Shown: one piece after another, positions 36,132 through 45,907 of the stretch | Layout: every line of letters starts with the position of its first letter | How positions within the stretch are numbered: the stretch's first letter is position 1 | Translations under genes and position numbers: made by a program | Notes under the pieces: generated by a model | Told to the model about the DNA's origin: nothing | Seen by the model: the letters and a program-made list of their open reading frames with translations, nothing else | The model's database searches: none | Source of the DNA: Linnemannia schmuckeri | Lineage: Eukaryota; Mortierellomycota; Mortierellomycetes; Mortierellales; Mortierellaceae | DNA length: 64,000 nt | NCBI GenBank assembly: GCA_029449235.1 | Contig: JANATG010000011.1 | Span: forward strand, 1,084,001-1,148,000 | Reading direction: 5' to 3'

Positions 36132-37900
36132 AACTCAAGCCCTGCGTGCTTGAATGCAATACAACTGCATGTTCAAAAAGTACACGAGCAGTATCAAAAA
36201 CGCTACATTTACTTGACCAAAGCTGGATGTTCCGTTCAAACGCCTGCATTCCTGTGGCTCTAAAAACTTGAAATACACGATACCAACGCCATTACAAAGA
36301 CATGGATCGTTACTCATCCCCTTTGAGTTACAGTCGCCATTCAAAGCCCCGCAGTACAGTGACACCCGACCAATGGTACTTGTAATAAGTTTTGATAAAA
36401 AAAATCCAAACCTCATACCAACGTAATACAACAATGTAAAAGGCCTTTTCTTGTCGAGATCCTGTGAAAACATACATACCCACAAACTGACAGCACGCTC
36501 TGACGGAGCAACGGACATGGCCTCGATCATTAAAAGACACTACTAAGCTAAACAACTTATCCCAGGTTTAGGATAGGAATTGCCAAAGTCAAACTGTTAT
36601 ACCAGAACGCTCTCCACGCCATCATGATACTTTGAGTCGTCTATCGATTTGACAGCAGAGTCTTAAAAGTTGTTTGCTATACATTGCTTTGTGAATACGA
36701 GTGATCCGCCACCATAACAATCCTCTTCGCACCGTCGCGGCCTCAAAATTTGCTGTTTGCCAAGGTCCAATAAAGCCGAAAAAAACAGTGTCACTGATCG
36801 ACATCTTCTTGCCAGACGACGTATCGTGGCCACTAGGACAATATCCAATTTGATCGTCTTAACACTAAACAATAAGCTGAAAGCGACAGCAAAAGACACT
36901 ACCACTGACAACAACAAAACAGTGACGGTGACGGTAATAAAAAAAAAGGGGGGGGGGACGCCTACATAAAGCTGAACTCGGCGATGGTTTACTAAAACCA
37001 TATCGGTCAAGGCGAAGGCAAAAAGTGCATTGTGTGCCACCAAAAAAAAGAGAGACGGAATAGCAAAGGTCAAGGCGACCATCTTCAGCGCCAAGCTACT
37101 TTGAAATGGGCTCCGAACTGTAAAGAGTGAATGGTGTTCCAAAAAATGCTACATTAAGCAGTACACAAAAAAAGTTATCTCGATCTGGTGCAAAGGTTAT
37201 GGAGAGACATCGTCGCGGGAGCCCGTAGGGACTATTCGAGATTGTACTGAAAAGGTTCTGGTGGTCGCCACAATGCCGGATCGACTGCTGTATCACAACG
37301 TTAATGTGCCTTTTAACCAAAATGAATTAAAAAATAACCAATAATCCGGTTGTGAGCGAGGTTTGCATAAGTTTGGAACAAAAACGTAGTCGTGAATAGC
37401 TGGCTAATCGGGGTTTGGCGGCCGAAATTAATTTTTTTATGTGCAAATCCCAAACTGTTACTCCGCTATGGGATCAGACGTCGTTCGACTTTGACCAATC
37501 TTCCAGCAGCGCCCGTGAGTGGATGAGGAACAAAAGCATCCTGCCAACACAAGCCCTCTAAGGGTTCATCGTTATTCCTGAAATCTGTATCGACTATAGC
37601 AGCAGGCGATGGCGAAACTCTGTGATACAGTTCGGCACAACAGCGCAGAAATCCTGTCAAGAGTTTGTTGGTTATCACAGGGGGACACACGCCTGTCAAT
37701 CCCAGAAAAACTCGCCCGGAGATCCATTGCGCAAGGAATGAATTCAAAGAGAGCTGTTTGGTAGAAGAAATATATCGGACGCTTCTTTCCGGACAAATTG
37801 AAGATCAAGGTCATGTTCATCCATGGAAAAAAGAGGTACTTGTGTTCATGTGACCATACCAATCACTCTCCCTTGGACCGCCGGTAGCAGATCAAGGTTC

Positions 37901-38224
37901 TCAAGTGGCCTTTAACATTGAGAGAGAAGCAGAAACAGCAGTAGCAACAACAGCAGCAGCAGAATCAGCTCCACCAACCTCTTCACCGCCCAGACCACCA
38001 GCAGCAGCAGCAGCGAGAAGGAGAGATTGCTGTCCACTCCGTGTGCCCGTCGTGGGTGTCTTGCTATGCGACAACTGAACTATTGCTATTGCAACAAGGA
38101 ATGTTACGTTGCCGACTATTAGGAGAGGGGCGAGGAGGCCATTTACTGCAGCATTAAAGGTTGCCGCAACCATGTCCAACAGGCCTTGGAACCAAATGTG
38201 AGAGCCACTCTACTCGCAGCAAAA
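37901..38224 (-). other. Exon-like frame with hydrophobic segments, in left arm
   Basis: Read on the minus strand from an AG acceptor-like site near 38200, the frame gives HIWFQGLLDMVAATFNAAV, then LLAPLLIVGNVTFLVAIAIV and an Ala-rich tail to a stop at 37901. One strong hydrophobic helix is evident. It reads like the last exon of a membrane-protein gene whose upstream part I cannot find, so it may be a gene fragment. Copied in the right arm at 49339-49662. Confidence 0.25.
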
Positions 38225-38981
38225 AGAGCGACAAGTAGAAATACAGACATGAACATACAAGCACAAACGCAATCAAACAGTTGGTACTTAGTACACGTTG
38301 CTTTGCTTTTATTTTATTATTTTCTTAACTACTGTAGTTCTTTAAGCTAAAAAAAATAAAAAAAATGCTGAGGTAGAATCTAGACCGAAAGGAAGCGGTA
38401 GAGAAGACTGGCATCGCATATGCAAAGAACAAAAAAAAGGGGGGGGGGGGAGGAGGAACGTAACCTACGTCCCAGGCATTGATTAGCGATAGGTATGAAT
38501 TGCGGCAAAAAAAAGTTAATATTATAATCTCACGCCCTCAAAACTATGTGTAAAGGTAGGCTTTGCGTAAAAAAAAGCAAGCAGGCTAGTACTTGAACCA
38601 TAATAAGTATGATCCGTGAAAGCGCCGAGGTGGCAGAGAAAAGTAAGCTGTCGCTGCAATAGTAGAAAAGGAGCAGTCTGGGTCCCAACATGCCAAGAGA
38701 ACATGAAAGTTGCCCATTAGAGAAGAATGAACGCCAGAGTGGAGCCTCGGCGTGCACGGTAGCTGTGAGATGAGAGGTAGTAAAGTCTCTGAATGCAAGA
38801 AAAAAACGCATTCACACAAACAAATTAAAGCTGCTAAAAAGTCGAATAAGGAAATGCACCGTCTGTAAAATATTGTGCTCGTGTCTTCTAGAATTGAGAA
38901 GACGATATACCAAAAAATTGCCAGGAAGGAGCTTGGGTGTGTGCACTATAAAAGAAAAGACTGATACTAGGGGATTTCATT

Positions 38982-39126
38982 CCTTGACATTTGGACATTT
39001 GCAAAAGAAAAAATCAAGTGCTGGTTTCGATGGCTTATTTAAAATACATCTGCCCTCGAGCAGGCGCATTTTGATGGAGCATTTGATGAACGGAGCATTT
39101 TGGCTATGAGCCATCAAATGTCAAGG
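38982..39126. mobile_element. MITE-like repeat, 145 bp
   Basis: Bounded by a 12-bp terminal inverted repeat, CCTTGACATTTG at 38982-38993 and CAAATGTCAAGG at 39115-39126. The interior has echoes of the CATTTG word (GGACATTTGC, GAGCATTTGATG). No coding capacity and no clear target-site duplication. Confidence 0.4.
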
Positions 39127-40057
39127 TCTGAAACCTCCAAATGCAAGTACGAAATAAGGCCGAGAGGAGTATAACGTTAAGTCTACGGTGACGGAGAAAA
39201 GGATAGGCAATCCCCTCAGGAAATAAAGAATGCAACAACATGCCATACAATAGCTGAGAGACATTACGGAAACCTTATTGAAATGTTGCTTCGAGTCACT
39301 ATATGTGCCAAAGAAATTACAAACCAAGTGCGACAAGGCAATGGGGTCGCCCATAAATAATAGTAGGTGTGCTTGCAAGGAGTGGATAGAATGCCGAGAA
39401 AATATAACAAAGGGAAAGCGCCAAGGGAGAGGGCGGCCAGTACCAGCAAGAATGAAATAGAAACAAACGTAGAAAGTAGAAAGGCATAACGATAACGAAA
39501 CAAAGGTGTAAGTAGGGGACGAGTAGGAATAGAAATATGGGAGAGAGCGAGAAGGCAGAGAGAAAGGATGAGGAAAGGTGGCGAAGAATTGAGGGCATGG
39601 ATGGAGATGCAACATGCAACAGAGAGAAGAAGAATGACACTGACCAAAACAGCAGGTGTGTATAGTTCGGCACAGCAGTGGCATAACCCTACTGATCAAG
39701 TACCAGAGTGGTGACTAATAAAATTGCCTGAAACCTGTAGCGGTCGTTCAGGTACAACCAGTACCGTTAACGGTTGGCACGTGACTAGCGGCAGCGAATT
39801 ACTGCTGGAAACGAGAAGAAATGTCAAGAAATGTGCTCCGCCTGCAAATCTCAAACCCAGCGCTCTCCGCTCCTGTAACTTTGTACACGCTCCAATGGCA
39901 TCAAGGGCGAGCTGTAGTGACTGTTAAGAAGGCAGAGTATACAATTAATAGTCTTTAAAACCAGCATCATTAAAAACAGATAATTAAATATAAACCCATG
40001 AAAATTTACTAGAAACGCATAAAAGAATAAATTATCAATCACACCAGTACGATAATT

Positions 40058-40154
40058 GTAGTTGCTTCGGCACTACATATTATAAATTTGGAACGATACA
40101 GAGAAGATTAGCATGGCCCCTGCACAAGGATGACACGTTAAACTTGAGTGGAAA
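40058..40154 (+). ncRNA. U6 spliceosomal snRNA sequence (gene or U6-derived head)
   Basis: The 5' end folds as the U6 capping hairpin (GTAGT..GC TTCG GC..ACTAC). It then has TTTGGAACGATACAGAGAAG, including the invariant ACAGAGA box that pairs with the 5' splice site, then ATTAGCATGGCCCCTGC and AAGGATGACACG, which span the U4-pairing and catalytic regions. The 3' part (TTAAACTTGAGTGG) departs from the usual CAAATTCGTGAAGCG, and no T run follows within 100 nt, so termination is unclear. An AT-rich TATA-like stretch lies about 30-40 nt upstream. Confidence 0.85.
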
Positions 40155-40248
40155 GCCCTACGGGGCAAACTATTGCTCCCGCCAACAAGGCGGTGGCTTA
40201 GACTTATGCATCAGTGGGCATAAAACGGTAAGCGGAGGGAGAGCAATA
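40155..40248 (+). ncRNA. Structured hairpin string downstream of U6 (candidate RNA)
   Basis: Three nested or adjacent stems can be drawn: GCCC-TACG-GGGC at 40155-40166 (a UNCG-type tetraloop); an outer stem of TATTGCTCCC (40171-40180) with GGGAGAGCAATA (40237-40248); and inside it CCGCC-AACAA-GGCGG (40179-40193) and TTATGC-8 nt-GCATAA (40204-40223). The two halves of the outer stem and the first inner stem compete for two bases. No known RNA family recognised. Confidence 0.35.
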
Positions 40249-40260
40249 CAATAAAGGGAC

Positions 40261-41026
40261 ATATCTATTTGTTGCCCATCCTTTTTTGGCTCCTTATATG
40301 TTGCCCATAGTTAAAGTCTATTCGTTGCTCCCTCCCCTCAGTTGCCATCGGAAATTGAATACTCTTAAACGTTGCCAAAAAAGCGTCAATCTGTTGCCCA
40401 CCCCGCAAAATTATTTGTTGCCCTTGACATAGTTGCCCCATGTATTGAGCTGCGTCCTCATGAGCCGCGTATTTTCTTTGTTCCCTTTCTCGTTCTCTTT
40501 CTCCCACCTGAACCATTACTGACATGGTTGCCTCATGTATCAAGCTGTATACCTATGAGGTCCCTGACACACATGCATGACACAAGCAGCAAGAGATCAA
40601 TTCTCTACAGATAGATGATGCCGCAGCGCAGGTGGGGGAAGTGTAATAGGAGCAGAGCAAGGGACAAGAGGCAAGAGTAATAACAAGGGAAAGAGACAAG
40701 GGGATGTAGGGACAAGAGGAAAGGGCAAGAAGGAATGAGGTTTATTGTACAAAAGGGAAAGGGTATTTATATGTCTATGGGGAATGAGGGCGAAGCAATA
40801 CTAAGCAGGGGTAATGTGTGTAAGACAGACACACAAGATATTAACAAGGTAATTAAGGAACAAGGCTGCCAAAAGCAGGAGGCAATCTACGATCCTGTTA
40901 CAGGAAGGAAGATAGGGCAACATATAGCGGCAGAGCCATGGGCAACGTTTAAGATTTTGGAGTGGGCACCGGATTAGAGCAAAATTGTGGGCAACAAATA
41001 GGCTTTACTATGGGCAACAGATAGGC
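40261..41026. mobile_element. Foldback element with TGTTGCCC subterminal arrays
   Basis: The left side carries at least six copies of the word TGTTGCCC or close variants (around 40271, 40297, 40318, 40389, 40414, 40430) and the right side carries it inverted as GGGCAACA (around 40917, 40940, 40990, 41012). A run of about 35 nt is nearly the same inverted on both ends: GTTGCCCATAGT, then AAAG, then CTATT(T/C)GTTGC. A second matching pair is TTAAACGTTGCC / GGCAACGTTTAA. This is how subterminal transposase-binding arrays look in non-autonomous DNA transposons. Two frames inside (minus 40265-40543; plus 40735-40977) share GQxI and ATFK words only because of the array, so I do not call them genes. 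Confidence 0.55.
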
Positions 41027-41205
41027 GACCAAGCCGGAATCACAGGAGTCGCCGCGGCACCTGAAGAAACCCCTTCTCCTGTTGCACCTCAGAGTATTTT
41101 CAAGGACGAGGCGATTACGGCCTACGACCATTGAGTGCAAGTCCAAGCTGTAACTTTGGAACGAACTCGAGATCATGCGTTTGACCTGCACGGCCCTGGG
41201 GCTGT
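41027..41205 (+). pseudogene. PEX3 pseudogene fragment (left arm)
   Basis: Aligns colinearly with 4468-4640 of the intact PEX3 gene: GAATCACAGGAG, then CAAGGA(C/T)GA(G/A)GCGA, then CCAAGCTG, TGGAACGAACTC and ATCATG/GTCATG. The frame is broken: the codon matching Glu in the KLELWNEL stretch is TAA here, and there are small indels. Only the acidic-insert end and the start of the following conserved helix are kept. It abuts the foldback element with no gap. Confidence 0.8.
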
Positions 41206-41835
41206 TTCTCTCGTCCTTTGTGGATGTATTGTTGTTGCTGTCGGTTTTTTTTTTTTTTTTTTCGCTTATAGAACTAGTTGCAAAAAAAATAAAATAAAAT
41301 AAAGCAAAAGCAATGCAAAGTGTACAACAAGAACCAACTTGGGATAATAGATTGATGGGACCGTTGACATGGACCATGTATCTTCTGTAGCTAACAAATG
41401 AAGAGTCCTGGTAGGAAACACATACAATTTGGATCTCTCCGTCGAAATAATTTTAAATACATTTCGACTCTCTTTTTACCCTCGCGTCTTTGTTGTCCTC
41501 TTTTTTGATATCCAACTCTCCTTTGTTCTTCCTCTTTTTTTTTTTTTCTTGTCAATCATCTTCTCTCCTTTCTTCCTTCCACTCTTCTCCGTTCCCCCCT
41601 TTCCTCTCTTGTTCTTTTCTCATAACCTCCCATATTTTTGTCAATTCGTTCTTTACTTACGCTTCTGACCTTTTTTTTCCTAATCTCTTTCTCGCTTTTT
41701 CCGAAAAGCAACCTTATTTTTAGCTGTCAAATGTTTAATACATATGGTAACTATTGAATTCAACTTTCTCGGTAAATTCGAACACATTTATCCACAGAAC
41801 AAAATAAAAGCGGTTTACAGCGATGCTTTGTAAGT

Positions 41836-42621
41836 TTAATGTCTTGTTACATGAGCTTTGCACTTTTTGTCCGTGCCAAGGGGACAAATATTGGTGCACA
41901 GTGCGCATGTTCTTGGGGTTTGACCACAGCTGCCACACCATTTGACGTAGCAATCGGACGAGCACCATTTGTGCTTTCTAGTTCGAGGTTGAAAACAGTC
42001 CTTTCGCGCGCGCCGGTCCCGTTCCTCCGGTGCCATCCCGTCTGGCTGTATTGCTTTGTAACATGTATAGCAGCTGTATCCTGTCGAGCCTCCAACTGGT
42101 GCCTCATTGGTACATCCCTTTGTCTTGCAAATCCGTTCAGCCGTAGCGGCTGTTACGCTCTCACTCATATTCAGCAGGCTCGAGTTATTAACACCAGCAG
42201 TGATGGATCCAGCTCCGTGACGCGTGCCTTCAGCCGTATCACCTTCACTCATAATCAGCAGTCGTGAACCATCGTATTCGTAGAAACGATCCTCAGGTCC
42301 AACGTTCCGTTTGTGGCTGGACTTGTGACACCTATCACAACAGTAGTTGCAATAAATTGAACAGGCACACTCCTCCAGCAGAGAGCATGGACAACCCATA
42401 GATCGAAGCCGTCGACAGTCCTTGCACGCACATACACAGATAGGGGAGTGGTCAGTGTGGTTGCAGCGGCAGACGTAAGAATTCCTCCCATTTCGGTAGG
42501 TAAGCTCCACCTCGGTCTCAGGCGCAAAGAACTGCTGTGCGTACGCCTTCCGTTTTTGGGTCCCCTGATGATCAAAGCCACGAGAACAAACGACCGGCCG
42601 AAGTTCCGAAGAGATGGGCAA
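41836..42621 (-). CDS. Cys-rich frame in the spacer (hypothetical, possibly one exon)
   Basis: Open for 261 codons from a TTG at 42621 to a stop at 41836; no ATG near the 5' end, so it is probably a 3' exon. It has two cysteine clusters: YVCRCNHTDHSPICVCACKDC followed by GCPCSLLEECACS and CNYCCDRCHK, and, after a Ser/Thr linker, ICKTKGCTNEAP, CYTCYK, WCSSDCYVKWCGSCG and CALCTNICP. CxC and CxxC spacing suggests zinc binding. Cys clusters of this sort accompany some fungal transposases, but I recognise no family. Confidence 0.4.
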   Translation of the reverse strand: MPISSELRPVVCSRGFDHQGTQKRKAYAQQFFAPETEVELTYRNGRNSYVCRCNHTDHSPICVCACKDCRRLRSMGCPCSLLEECACSIYCNYCCDRCHKSSHKRNVGPEDRFYEYDGSRLLIMSEGDTAEGTRHGAGSITAGVNNSSLLNMSESVTAATAERICKTKGCTNEAPVGGSTGYSCYTCYKAIQPDGMAPEERDRRARKDCFQPRTRKHKWCSSDCYVKWCGSCGQTPRTCALCTNICPLGTDKKCKAHVTRH

Positions 42622-42889
42622 AGCCTGCCCTTACGACATCGAAGAAAGAAAGCCTTGACAGAACTCTTCCGCCACCCTCACGTGCTATACCGCATTCGGT
42701 CTCCATGCCTCGATGCAGTGGTTCAACCAGCCCTCTGATACATCAATTGGCCCCAGCAATGAGTGTGTCGGAACGGAGGGGTGATCTCGAGTGTCAGAGT
42801 TTCACTCTGATGACTGGCACATGGCCAACGCCACCAACTTCTAGATTCTTCTAGCGCCACCAAATGACCAAGTAGCCCTTGCTGACTAA

Positions 42890-43298
42890 TCAAGTCCTAG
42901 AATTATCCAGAGATAACCTGGTCTCCAAGTAACAGTATAAATAGTTATCACGTCCATAGTTTAGTTCAGTAGTCTGAGTTTTCCCATAACATTGACTTTA
43001 TTAAACTCACATTCAGCCCCCACAAAACAAGCCCCAGCCTTGTTACAGCGAGCCAGTTCTCCGCAAATATCGAAGTACTCATCAGATCGAAAAGCAGAGA
43101 ATCCCATAGCAGAGTCATGATTTTGCTGGATCTTCGTTTCAATAGCGATAGCAGCAGATTCATGTGTCGCTCGTGCTGGATAATTCTGTCAGGGCTGGTT
43201 GCAAGAACCAGAACTTTTCCACGGAGAGATTCAATGGCCACATACAGCTTCCTCGCGGAAGACTCTTCAAAGCTGTGGTGTTCTCCATGAAGAACGGT
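42890..43298 (-). pseudogene. Broken coding remnant in the spacer
   Basis: After an acceptor-like TATTAG, a protein-like frame starts TVLHGEHHSFEESSARKLYV and continues to PDRIIQHERH, where the reading must shift by one at a CACA repeat to continue HESAAIAIETKIQQ, SDEYFDICGELARCNKAG and ACFVGAECEF. Both halves look coding, the join does not. Either a decayed gene or a local sequence error; family unknown. Confidence 0.3.
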
Positions 43299-43484
43299 CT
43301 AATAGGTAGATATTTTATTCCTGATGAGGCGCTTAAAAGGAAAGACTGCTGGCGCTTGATGCTGGAGCTGAGAATATCGGGGTCCCGAAGATGGTGTCGT
43401 TTTAATGTTGACGGACTTATCCGGCACCATAAGATTATCCACTCAAATGAATGTGCAAGTGAAGCAATTTTCTTTCCGAGCTCC

Positions 43485-43958
43485 TTAAATCCTGATGTCT
43501 GTGAGCCTTGCAACCCACGACAGCATCCTTGTCTGTAAGTGTCGTGACCGTAAGTACACCCTTTGCTGCAGCGCCACCTGTCTCAAGATATGCAACTGCT
43601 CCTCAACGCACCTCAAAGCTTGTCCATGAACTCTACTCCACATCCGCTCCTGTCCTGAGATTCCCAAAGACCACCACTGGAAGCCCGCCGGCAGCATACT
43701 CAGAACATCACTCACCTCATTGGATCTACGAGTTGCGCGGTCTGGGTTGGTCGTAAGTAGAAGACATGCGGCATCTTCTATGGCGGCTTTCCAAATAGTT
43801 CGACCCGAGAGTGGCTGCTGAGAGCTCGAACAATATTCCAAAGCAATCTGAACAGCTTGAAGACAGTTGATATCGACGATGGATCGGCTCTGGTGCAATA
43901 ACGTCAGAAACTGATGCTCAACGGACAAGCTTTCGTCTCCCTGCGATTCGTGGGACAT
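43485..43958 (-). CDS. Hypothetical frame in the spacer
   Basis: ATG at 43958 begins MSHESQGDESLSVEHQFLTL and runs on through LQAVQIALEYCSSSQQPLSG and SMLPAGFQWWSLGIS to HILRQV. The end may lie earlier at a splice site. On the opposite strand the same DNA encodes a Cys-rich frame (CKCRDRKYTLCC), so the strand is not certain. No family recognised; it may belong with the upstream remnant at 44039-45267. Confidence 0.3.
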   Translation of the reverse strand: MSHESQGDESLSVEHQFLTLLHQSRSIVDINCLQAVQIALEYCSSSQQPLSGRTIWKAAIEDAACLLLTTNPDRATRRSNEVSDVLSMLPAGFQWWSLGISGQERMWSRVHGQALRCVEEQLHILRQVALQQRVYLRSRHLQTRMLSWVARLTDIRI

Positions 43959-43998
43959 CCTGATGAAAAGTAAACAGTGTTTTAGACGCATTGACTGG

Positions 43999-44076
43999 CC
44001 GGTATTGTTGGTGTCGGTGTTGTTGGTGTTGGTGCTGTTCATGTCGGTGTTGTTGGTATTGGTGTCGTTGGTGGTA
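43999..44076. repeat. Minisatellite with TTGGTGTCGGTG-like units
   Basis: Imperfect GTTGGTGTYGGTGTT repeats; translated on the minus strand it yields Asn/Thr-rich text, which I do not treat as protein. Confidence 0.7.
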
Positions 44077-45267
44077 TGAGGAACAATATTTCTACGCAAT
44101 GTACCGGCCGACCATGAACCGGCCGACCTCCTCCAGGCTGTAATGACCCAAGTCGTAATATTCTGTCGCAAGCCAAAAGATTCAAGCTACAATCGTTACG
44201 GAATAGCCTCCTCTCATTCAACAGTTCCTGATACCGTACTGGAGATGTGTGAACCTGAATGGCCTCTTCGCCCAGCATACTCTGAATGTCGGTCCCTAAT
44301 TGCTGGGATCAATGGATAGTTAATTAAACAAAGGATGGCTTTCAGAAATGCATGCAACAACACGATTAGGCTAGTTATACCTGTGGGAATGGAGTTGGTA
44401 TTCATGGCCAAGAGAATATCACCAGACTGCTTGCCAAACAGGGTTAAATTCTGAATGCCTGCATCTCCCAATTAGGTTTAACCATATTCATCATCGCGAA
44501 CGATCGGGCAGCACCTCCGGGATAGTGCAATGGTCGGGGTATCAGAAACACCATTAATAGGTATGAGTCTCTCTTGACCATCGTCTGCTCCGCAAAGGTT
44601 GTGTAATGTGCAAGCTCATCCTTCGGACCCATAACGGTTTGAAAGACTCTCACAAAGTCCACCCACCGAAAAATCTCAGCAGCTTGACATAGAGCCTTGA
44701 CCACAATAGACGCCCATGAAACTGAAAGATCACTCTCGTCAACTTCCAATGGGCACAAATTCCAGTTGATGCTTCGAGAGAGCAAATTGCTCAAAACCCG
44801 TCGAGTGTTGCGAGGTGAGAGTAAAAGCGTCGTTTTGAGATAGAGGATGATGGCTTTCAGGATCACCGGCGAATGCAAGCTGCGTAGATAATCGGTAGGA
44901 GGGGTGCTTGTTGTTGAGATGATCGAAAACAGCTGATTGTTCGCAAGGCTACCAACATACTCTGCGTTAAAAACTGTCGAAATCGGGCTACCACGCAGGC
45001 GGTCTGTTCGAGTGCTTTGCCAATTTTGGCTGAGTCCTGCGGTAAGTGGGGTGGCGAAGTCAAGAGCACTGTTGACAGATCTGTCCTGAAGTCCAGGGTG
45101 GCCGTTCGTAATGCTTGCTCATATGGCTCCAGTCCTCCACAAATATAAATGTTGATCGTAGGTCCAATTAAAAGAATCTCGCCGATGTACCCTGGCCCGA
45201 GCGTGAACTCCAATGCCGGGAAGATTTTTTGAAGTTGCTCACTGACTTGTGATCCAGTCGTCGCCAT
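44039..45267 (-). pseudogene. Multi-exon hypothetical gene with frame breaks
   Basis: ATG at 45267 opens MATTGSQVSEQLQKIFPALE. At the T5 run near 44967 the frame changes: upstream QTACVVARFRQF, downstream NAEYVGSLANNQLFSI and STPPTDYLRSLHSPV, both clearly coding. A second change occurs at a G run near 44467 (MNMVKPNWG then DAGIQNLTLFGKQS). A normal-looking intron follows PTG, then TDIQSMLGEEAIQVHTSP to a stop at 44039. Two single-base losses at homopolymers point to a pseudogene or unpolished sequence. No family recognised. Confidence 0.45.
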
Positions 45268-45874
45268 GTGTCCTAATGAAGAAATAACGAGAATATTAAT
45301 GAGTTGTCATTTTGCAAACAGACTGCACAAGTGAACGTGGGATATAACTGAGTGGAATGTACCAGTTGGGCTGTGCAGGTTAAAAGATGATGGGAGGCTG
45401 GAAGGCAAGTAAATTCTGCTTCTGGGTCTCTGTCGAGTATTAGGCTAAAGTACCTAATAATAAAATAACGACAAGTGAGTGTGGATCTGCAGATTTTACT
45501 TCACCAAGGCTTTTGGTCTATTATATTAACCGCACAGGGTCGAAGAATCAATTGACAGAGTAAACGTGAACGCGAGTTTGATGACTGTACTAGCACCGGC
45601 GTCTGTGCAAGTGTATAGCCATCTCACCCCAGTAAGCATGACGAGGACCATCTCGAACGGTTGAAATCCAGCTTCCAATGGGTTTGGAAACATTCCATCC
45701 TGATCGGCATCGAAGGTGTCTATGCGTACCTGGCAAACCTTATTTCTCCTAGAACTCCAAGACTGCCCGATAGAGGTTCGACAACGAATCGAACGTATGC
45801 TGGTTTAAGTGAAGATGGCAACGGGTAGAATAAAGTGGTCGTTGTGGGGAAGAAAAAGGAAGGAGAAGGAAAGG

Positions 45875-45907
45875 GGAAGGGAAGGGAAGGGAAGGGAAGG
45901 GAAGGAA
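45875..45907 (+). repeat. GGGAA pentanucleotide microsatellite at the inner edge
   Basis: Five or more GGGAA units just outside the inner end of the right arm (45916). The matching position beside the left arm has no such repeat. Confidence 0.85.

Larger units (their letters stand above)
35002..41647 (+). repeat. Left arm of a 17.6 kb inverted repeat
   Basis: This 6,646-nt block is the reverse complement of 45916-52563. Positions pair by p + p' = 87563 inside the poly-A run and 87565 outside it, because that run is 47 nt here and 49 nt in the partner. All long frames in one arm reappear with identical residues in the other, and every stretch I compared base by base was identical. The outer edge lies in AAAAAAGAAATGATG; the inner edge ends at GTCAATTC. 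The arm carries two tRNA-Pro genes, poly-A, degenerate frames, a MITE-like repeat, a U6 sequence, a foldback element and a PEX3 pseudogene fragment. Confidence 0.97.

Noticed and set aside
36663..37142. 159-codon minus-strand frame with hydrophobic segments in the arms
   Set aside because: The hydrophobic text comes mainly from poly-T, GT and poly-C runs; no splice context or family support.
39121..39699. 192-codon minus-strand frame in the left arm (and mirror at 47864-48442), Ser/Phe/Leu-rich
   Set aside because: It crosses CT-rich DNA, three frames are open over the same stretch, and it contains no recognisable motif; open length is explained by composition.
42766..43011. Solo-LTR-like block starting TGTCGGAAC, with TATAAATAG and ending CATTCA
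   Set aside because: No target-site duplication, no primer-binding site behind it, no second copy in the window, and it overlaps protein-like minus-strand frames.
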